Positions 57,389 through 64,000 of a DNA stretch of 64,000 nucleotides are shown piece by piece. This DNA comes from Daphnia carinata. Its lineage: Eukaryota; Arthropoda; Branchiopoda; Diplostraca; Daphniidae. The stretch lies in contig NC_081339.1 in assembly GCF_022539665.2 (NCBI RefSeq), positions 1,612,001-1,676,000 of the forward strand. The letters run 5' to 3'. Below the pieces are notes generated by a model. The model had not been told where the DNA came from and did no database searches. It worked only from the letters and a program-made list of their open reading frames with translations. How positions within the stretch are numbered: position 1 is the stretch's first letter; every line of letters begins with the position of its first letter. The translations under genes and the position numbers were made by a program.

Positions 57389-58010
57389 GTTCATATTCCA
57401 TTGGGTGTTAGCATCTTACAGAATGAACTGTGTGATGCAATTGCAGAAACAAGCAATCCAAGTGAACCTTCTAGTGGTCTACTAAAACTTCAAAAAAATT
57501 TTCACTCAGAGGACATTAACTCAGACGAAGAGACACATGAAAAGAGAAATAGAAACCCTATCTTCACGGCAAACACCTCCTGTACAACCCAACCATCATA
57601 GTATAACAGCAACCATTAGGACAAGCTCGTCAATCATGACAAATGCATTCTGAAATTGACTCCTCAGCAACAAGAAATTGTTGCTCTAAAGCAGGAGCAT
57701 CCTGAACTTCTGCTTGTGGTTGAATGTGGTTACAAATACCATTTATTTGGGGAAGATGCTAACAGAGCTGGGACAATATTAAACATGGTGATGTATATAA
57801 AAAAAAATGTCTTAGTTGTAGCTTCCCTCTCCATCGCCATTTAGTTCATGTCAAGAAGGTAGTCGAACGTCGATACAAAGTTGGAATCGTTCACCAAAAA
57901 GAAACCGCCTCGTTTAAGGCGATTGGCGATACAAAGCATGCGCCATCCAAAAGAAAATTGGATATGGCCTACACTAAGGCACGTTCATCAGTAACGATGA
58001 TTGCGATGGT
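57389..58010 (+). pseudogene. MSH3: MSH3-like mismatch-repair gene fragment
   Basis: An exon-like piece begins after an AG at 57387-57388 and stops at 57599-57601. Further on comes LTPQQQEIVALKQEHPELLL, then VECGYKYHLFGEDANRAGTI, the signature of the MutS N-terminal mismatch-binding domain in MSH3. A TAG and frame change near 57841 lead into HLVHVKKVVERRYKVGIVHQ and KETASFKAIGDTKHA, which continue the same domain. The remainder of MSH3, including the ATPase, is absent. It overlaps the 3' end of the HERC2-like relic on the other strand. Confidence 0.8.
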
Positions 58011-61000
58011 GTCGTTGACACTCTAAATGTAAACATTCCGCTCTGTATGATTTTCGCCATCACTGAAGGCAATAGTAAATCCGCCATGAAGCGTCCACCG
58101 CCTACATAGGGCCAAACAAAGTATGAGACAATAAACGGGTAAAAATGGAAACATAGGCTGATATACTTACAGCTGCTATATTCATCATTTCGCTGTAGAA
58201 GCGTAGCTAACGCTAAAACTCTTCCAGACGCAGTAGGTAGAAGAAAACTCCAGGCTAATTGGAGTACGCCTTGAACAGTCACCTGTAAGGCTCCAAGATA
58301 CGGATTGCCACCTGCCAGACCAATGACATGATTTTTCAGGCGCTGCAGTACTGCCAAAGAGCAACCGTATGTCCGCTATTAGCTCGCTGTCCACTAATAA
58401 AAACCATTGAATCTAATAATATTAAAGCTTTCATTAGTAAAGTGCGGTGGCATAAATGCTAATGTCTATATGTTAATGTGAGTATTTATACTTGAAGGTT
58501 GAGTATGTTCGGTGAAGCCATGGCGATACATTCTACATCATGTGGCCAATCGTATAGCGGATGCAAATTTACGTAGACACGGTCCAATAATGGCTCCAAC
58601 ATCTCAAAAGTTTCGTTAGTAGTTTTAAATCTATAGGGAAGATACGCCATTGAAACTGGTTTTCTGCAAGTGCTACCCCAAGCAAAAATCTGTAAAGGAA
58701 AGACATTTAAGTTTTCTGATTTTGGTAGGCTACTTTTTGAGGTTCACTAACCTCGGTGCTATCTGTGGAAATCCCTTGAAATGACGAGTTTAGTTCGGCA
58801 ATTGGAGCCACGTGGATTGGCCAATGACTTTGGAAGGTGGGATGACACGACTGGCCAATATGTGACGCCGACGAATTTGGGAATTTACTAGAAGGAAACA
58901 AACCAAAGACCCGACCATCTTCAGTATGGATGAGAAAAGAAGCTTGTAGGTCGTCGGTGCAATTTTTCGCCCTCTGAGAAAACATAACAAAAATATCTTT
59001 ATTTCATTGCGACCAAACGGAACAAATCAAAGAAAAACAAAAGGGAAAGTAAGATATATAAAAAAAAAAAAAAAATCCATTTCTCACCCGCAAGGCCTTC
59101 AATTGACATGGCTCCCATATGATGCATCCAGCAATGCTGATTGAACGGAGCTGGGCAGACGTACAGTACACCTTTGTCTGTTCATCCCACTATACAACAG
59201 TTACAGTTAAACGGGTTGCACCGGTCCCATGGAAGTAGCCAAACCCTTTGCATGTTATATTGCAACGAAGCTTCGACGAGGCTTTATTGCGTAGCGGCAG
59301 CACGACTAATATGGTTATTTTGGCTCCCAAATGCTTCACTGAGATGAAAACAGTGGACGGTTCCTGCCTCGGTGACAACAACGGCATGATCGGAGCAGCA
59401 GTGTACGTCCACAATACTTTGTGAACATATATTTCCAAATAACATGGCTTGCTGCATTTGACCAACTGGCTGGACCCTTCGAATTTAAATATCCCCGTCC
59501 TCAGACAGGGCAATCCTAGTAATAAAGAAAAACGATATTATGAAGAAAGTGAGAGAAAAATTTTTCACTTTCACGTGAGGGGGGGGGAGGGGGACCAAGA
59601 AATGAACTGTTACTCATATTCATGTCCACGGCTAATTGGAACAATATTTTGCTCGGAGATTACCATCATTGGAATATCGTCGCTGTCTGCCATCCAAGAC
59701 CATAAGTATACCTGCCCAGCATGCCTTAGGATAACAGACAAATGTGCAGGTCATAAAACTTATTTCCGCAACCGAAAAAGCCGAAAAACTTTGGATAATT
59801 CGGATACTCTAAAAGCACAAAAAAAAAGTAATAATAATAAGTACGTGTGCAAAACTGCGGAATTTCACGTAACGAAAACTGACCAGTTCTCGATCGGTGT
59901 AGCCAATAATGTACACTTTGCCATCGTCGGATAGACTTAATAGGCCAAGGGCAGTGCAGATCATTTGTTCGATTGTGATCGAATGTTTGTGGACCTCCGT
60001 GTAACGATCTGTCGTGGTCGACGCATTTAAATCCAGTCGAAGTACGGTGTTTTCAATGACTGTTCGGTCCTTAAAACGGAAACGCAAAGTGTTACGAAGT
60101 GTAAAATAAAATCGATGAAACTGCAAATAAAACGGATGGTGGCAGCTGAATAAAGGAGCGGCTAATCGATCCAAATGAGCCAAGATGAGAACAGCAGCTT
60201 GATATATGTCAACGTCGACATCTTTGTCACCGTCTTCGGATTCAGGCGACAAGCTTGCCTGTCTTAAAAGACAAGCCGATGGACTAGTAGCGTATTCTTC
60301 ATCACTGTATTTTTCGGAACGCCCCGTCTGCTCTTGCTGGACTGCACTCCAACGTCGGAGCGTCAGAATTGAAGGAGCAATAGCAAGACCTCGATTATTC
60401 GAACGATTGTCCTTCAGAAAATAAAAAGGAAATACTTTTGTAGAATGATCTTTTGTGCTTAAGGCGACTGGTAAATTACCTGGCCACTTTCCTCTACGTC
60501 CCGTAATTAGAGCAGAAGTTATATGGCATGTGAAACACTTAGGAGACTTCCACGCTGAATGCTTATTTCTTAAAGAAGTTGTAGCGCCACTTGTCGATCC
60601 CGTAGAAGAATGGAACACGCACTTTCCCTAAATAAGACAAAGAGTTCCCATAATCTTTGTTGGTAGGATGATTTAAAAAATTTAAAATCCATACTTGAAA
60701 ATAATAAAACGCAGAAATGAGACAGATTTGTTGAGTAATCTGAACCAGAGTTCATATGTGCTATTATCGTTTAGATGTAGAAGATGAAAGATAGATGCGG
60801 GAAGTAAGCTGTGAAGGGATTCTAGTGCGTGAATCAGCAACTCAAGACAGGTATCCCCGTCTTCGCCTATTGCAAAACAAGGTGTTCAAATTTTTGCTGG
60901 CTATACTAGAATGTGATGTATACCTGATTGCCATGCGCGACAGAAAAATGCAAACTGAAAATTAAGTGCAGCATTAGATCCTACTTCAGTTAAGGAGCGA

Positions 61001-61015
61001 GAATTGTGTGACGTG
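57966..61015 (-). pseudogene. HERC2: HERC2-like E3 ligase N-terminal fragment, broken
   Basis: Minus-strand exons match the first part of HERC2: LTEVGSNAALNFQFAFFCRA (about 61000-60930), EDGDTCLELLIHALESLHSL, YQAAVLILAHLDRLAAPLF and LLSLSDDGKVYIIGYTDREL (60618-59850), VHCCSDHAVVVTEAG (about 59390), FLIHTEDGRVFGLFP, IFAWGSTCRKPVSMAYLPYR with FEMLEPLLDRVY (58690-58590), and LQRLKNHVIGLAGGNPY with VLQLAWSFLLPTASGR (58350-58210). The order follows HERC2, but in-frame stops occur near 59485 (after EDGDI) and 59286 (after RAAATQ). The start, the later RCC1 blocks and the HECT domain are missing. It is probably a dead partial copy. Confidence 0.75.
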
Positions 61016-61029
61016 ATGACGCAGGGTTT

Positions 61030-62000
61030 TTACTCTTCTCTGATGAAATGCTGTATACTTCTTCTTACACCCTTGCATTTATGGTCTATCGCTATTAATA
61101 CAGTTTTAATAAAAGAAAACAAAGACTAAAAGAAAAAACTACTACCATTTTCTCTGGACATTACATTTATCCAGCTCGTTTTTATTCAGATTTCTAGTCC
61201 CTCGAGTTCTTGAATCCTCCGCAAGGCGAACTTTCCTCACCTCCTCTATGTGTCGACAGAAAAAGGGTGAGCTGTTTCGTTAAATTTTAAAGATTTTCAA
61301 AGCACTTCTTGCCTTAACTAGTGGTTCTTATTTTTTCCGAAATTGTACTTTTCCATCCTCCATGTGTAACCCTCAAAACACGCACACTCCCTTAAAGGGA
61401 ATCTTGTCCTCTATCAAATGGTGTTGATTCAACCACCGTCAAAAGGGTAGAAAAGTGAAACATCTGCGCTTTTTTTTCAAGATCCAATAAAAAAAACCAA
61501 AAAGAACAAGTGATATGGCGGAACTATTCCGCTCGTATCCAGGCTGTGATTATATTTTAAATTTCCCTCAGTTTCTTGTTGCGATTACAAGGATCGCTAA
61601 TCAATACAGTACCACACGGTGTCAAATCTAAGAAAATTCTTTGCAGCAACCGTATTAACGTCACTAACAATATATCCAGTGTAACTCGACATAATCATCA
61701 CGCTAAATCCAAGGCGAAGACTTCCTGTTGAATTTAAATATATTAAATATATTCGTATTAATCAATCAGCTGTAGCAATAACTGTTCGAAGATATAAAAT
61801 TGACCCTATGCAGCCGCCCGTACAAGCCGATCGGCTATAGTGCCCTCATTCAACGTTCCTGGCTGATGGCTGGGATGAGACAGAGAAAGTGGTTGTTGTT
61901 GCTGTTGTTTCGGGCCATTCGCAAACAGATGAGATAGCAATGAAGCCCACGGATCTGAACGCAAATTCGGATATTCAAGACACCGTTAATAGTAATACTA
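61030..62000. other. No supported feature
   Basis: AT-rich sequence between the HERC2-like and mind bomb-like relics. I looked for upstream HERC2 exons here and found none. Confidence 0.4.
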
Positions 62001-62039
62001 ATAATATAAAGAAAAAAAAAGGAAATCCACTTATGTGTT

Positions 62040-63216
62040 CTTGACGAATGCTTGTAGCCATGGTGTTATGCAGTTCTGTCGCTGAACCGGACAATGGCGT
62101 AAGACATAATGGATTGAGTCCAAGTCTGTTCATCCACAGTGACTCGTAGATCACCATCGTCATAGACCTTTGTCACCTTACCGATTTTACCAAACCCCTA
62201 GAAAAAAGAAAATTTATTATTTTTTTCTTTTACTTTTCCTTTTTAGATATTACGGAGTTGTGCGTAATTTCATCTGAGAGAAACATCATGTTTCAACAAC
62301 CTTGCATTGCTAAAAATCATACATACCAATCGCGTTAAATCAACCCACTCTCCATGGCCTCGTTGAAGAAGTTTCACGTGTGCAATATCATCGGTTAGCC
62401 TTACTGCGTCTCCGACAGAAAAGTCCGATAAACGATAAATTGCTCGCGTATGGAACGTCCAGCGTTTGTTACTGCCATCAAATTGAAACGAATATCTACC
62501 CTTTCGGTGACGCGGTGAACTGTTCCGACGTGACCTATGCACTGTCGACGGCCAGGGAAAGCGGCGGAAAAAGACGGAATGTCATCTCGCAACGCAAAAA
62601 TTTGAATTCGAACAGCGATGTACCTCCACCATACGAGGATTCCATCCACCATGTCCTTCTTGCATTTCTCGAAGTCGATCAGCGTCAACTGTAACTTTGA
62701 CTTCGTCGCCCACGCTAAACGCTGCAACGGCGCTTGTGAACTGGGACCGCGCGAAGGTCTGCTGGTGGAATCGTTTGATAGCCCCAAAAACGGAAGTGCT
62801 TCCCGATAGTAATATCCCCCAACGGCAGCATGAACACACCCCAAATCCACTCTACCCTTGTGCCCCAGACGGTAAACGTTTGTCGAGCCAGAAGCCCAAG
62901 CTACATAAGCCATCCACCATCCTTTATAGAAAAAAAAAACTAGGAGCAAAATCAACTGTCGCAAAAAAATTCATTCTTGCATACCGGATTTCCCCAGTGC
63001 CAATCAGGTCCTCGAATTACTTTGGCTCCTACAAATATACCTTTGAGTTGAACTTTTAACATGCTTTGCCTTTTATCCACCATAACACTGTGAATGCAAA
63101 GATAGAAAACAGGTACTAGAATTATGTAAGGCTTAAGAAGCAAACATACCCAAACGATGATGCATTTTCATAGCGGAAAAATGGGTGAGCCAGATCTTGT
63201 TCATCTTCCATGAAAC
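62040..63216 (-). pseudogene. mib: mind bomb-like E3 ligase N-terminal fragment, frameshifted
   Basis: The minus strand starts in the end of a ZZ zinc finger (DLAHPFFRYENASSFG), then a splice in phase to VDKRQSMLKVQLKGIFVGAK and VIRGPDWHWGNP, the opening of a MIB/HERC2 domain. The rest of that domain (AYVAWASGSTNVYRLGHKGR, VHAAVGGYYYREALPFLG) is in another frame. The two repeat modules follow as VGDEVKVTVDADRLREMQEG and VGDAVRLTDDIAHVKLLQRG with HGEW, again in different frames. A final piece, GKIGKVTKVYDDGDLRVTVD, runs to a stop at about 62070. Ankyrin repeats and RING fingers are absent. The module order fits mind bomb and not HERC2. Confidence 0.8.
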
Positions 63217-63229
63217 AGGAAGTAGGAAA

Positions 63230-64000
63230 AAGAGCGAATTGGGACACAGGCCCGGTTCCTGCTAATTTGGGACCAAAAAACATACATTTCGTCGCTTCAC
63301 GAATGGTATACTGATAGGGGTTCTATTGGGACATCTTATAGGCGAATTATAAACTAAAAGGGGGGTTACGCAATTTATCAAAAAGGGTAAAATTTAAAAC
63401 ATAACAATATTCGAGAAAACGGTAATTGAAATCTGTGCGTTTTGCTTGCGGGCGAAAAACCTAAACAGCGTACGATTTGTTAGCTGACACCTGGACGGCA
63501 CAGGAAATTTCTAAGGTAAAATTGAAGAAACCCATTAAATAATTATATCAAACAGTAGAGAAAGTTAAGTTCTACAGATTAAGTACAAGTCTGTCCCATT
63601 AAATGCTAGTATTATTCTAATATTACAAACCAGAAAAAAACCCCATTCCTGCTAATTTGGGACAGCCGACGCTAATTTAGGACACAGATATTTTCGAAAA
63701 AAAAAAAAAAAAACTTTTTTTCAATATATTTACATTAATCGACGCAGAATTCAAAAATAAATCGATTCATGTAGGATATTTATCCGTTTTTTAAATCATT
63801 TTCATAGAAATAACGCAAAAATACTTTAGGGACTTAGAATCTAGTCTGGGTTCATCCACGCAGCTTTTAAAAAAAATTAATTTACATCCTTTTACTTTTT
63901 TTTTCGTAACTTCAAAGCCAATAAACTTTTTGTATTTTTAAAGGTAATTTCGTATTTTTTATTTCATTTTACCAGTTACTAAACGAGAAATTTTTCGGAA
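63230..64000. other. Terminal interval with repeated TTCCTGCTAATTTGGGAC
   Basis: TTCCTGCTAATTTGGGAC occurs at about 63256 and 63646, with related TTGGGACA words nearby. A poly-A/T run lies around 63700. The TGGGACA words recall the inner ends of the pogo-like elements, so this may be part of a related element continuing past the window. No coding region was found. Confidence 0.4.

Overview
This is a eukaryotic nuclear window, most likely from an arthropod and probably a cladoceran such as Daphnia. The evidence is AT-rich DNA, several genes with many very short introns (often 60-80 bp, GT..AG), and a relic of the YYTTKAPEYY-type tyrosine/threonine repeat family that I associate with Daphnia. 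Species level is inference. All gene names come from recognising protein sequence by eye; no database search was run.

Region 1 (1-13.6 kb) is a gene-dense housekeeping block whose exon chains can be followed codon by codon: SNU13 (plus), VPS36 (minus, convergent with SNU13), LLGL / lethal(2) giant larvae (plus, divergent from VPS36) and DDX47 (minus, convergent with LLGL). All four look complete, at close to the usual family lengths: 129, 389, 1136 and 458 aa. Their roles are splicing and box C/D RNP assembly, endosomal sorting, cell polarity, and pre-rRNA processing.

Region 2 (13.6-26.2 kb) is decayed DNA. It holds a relic of an EXD2-like gene, a relic of a coiled-coil ciliary (TPH-family) gene, a tRNA-like SINE head, degenerate tandem repeats and two sets of broken ORFs I could not name.

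Region 3 (26.2-57.1 kb) is a transposon nest. A 6.3-kb hAT-type insertion with a perfect 8-bp target duplication splits a small CHHC-like ORF after its fifth codon. It contains a second element with 30-bp subterminal repeats, which in turn contains a MITE and an LTR with primer-binding site. Further on are a degenerate LINE, a pogo-like element with TA duplication, a BEL/Pao cluster broken up by a hAT transposase relic and a long hairpin, a pogo MITE with a natural empty site elsewhere in the window, and a PIF/Harbinger element whose transposase is open from end to end and which carries a partner MADF-like gene.

Region 4 (57.2-63.3 kb) is a cluster of unrelated broken gene copies: MSH3-like (plus), HERC2-like (minus) and mind bomb-like (minus). 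The last kilobase holds short repeats only.
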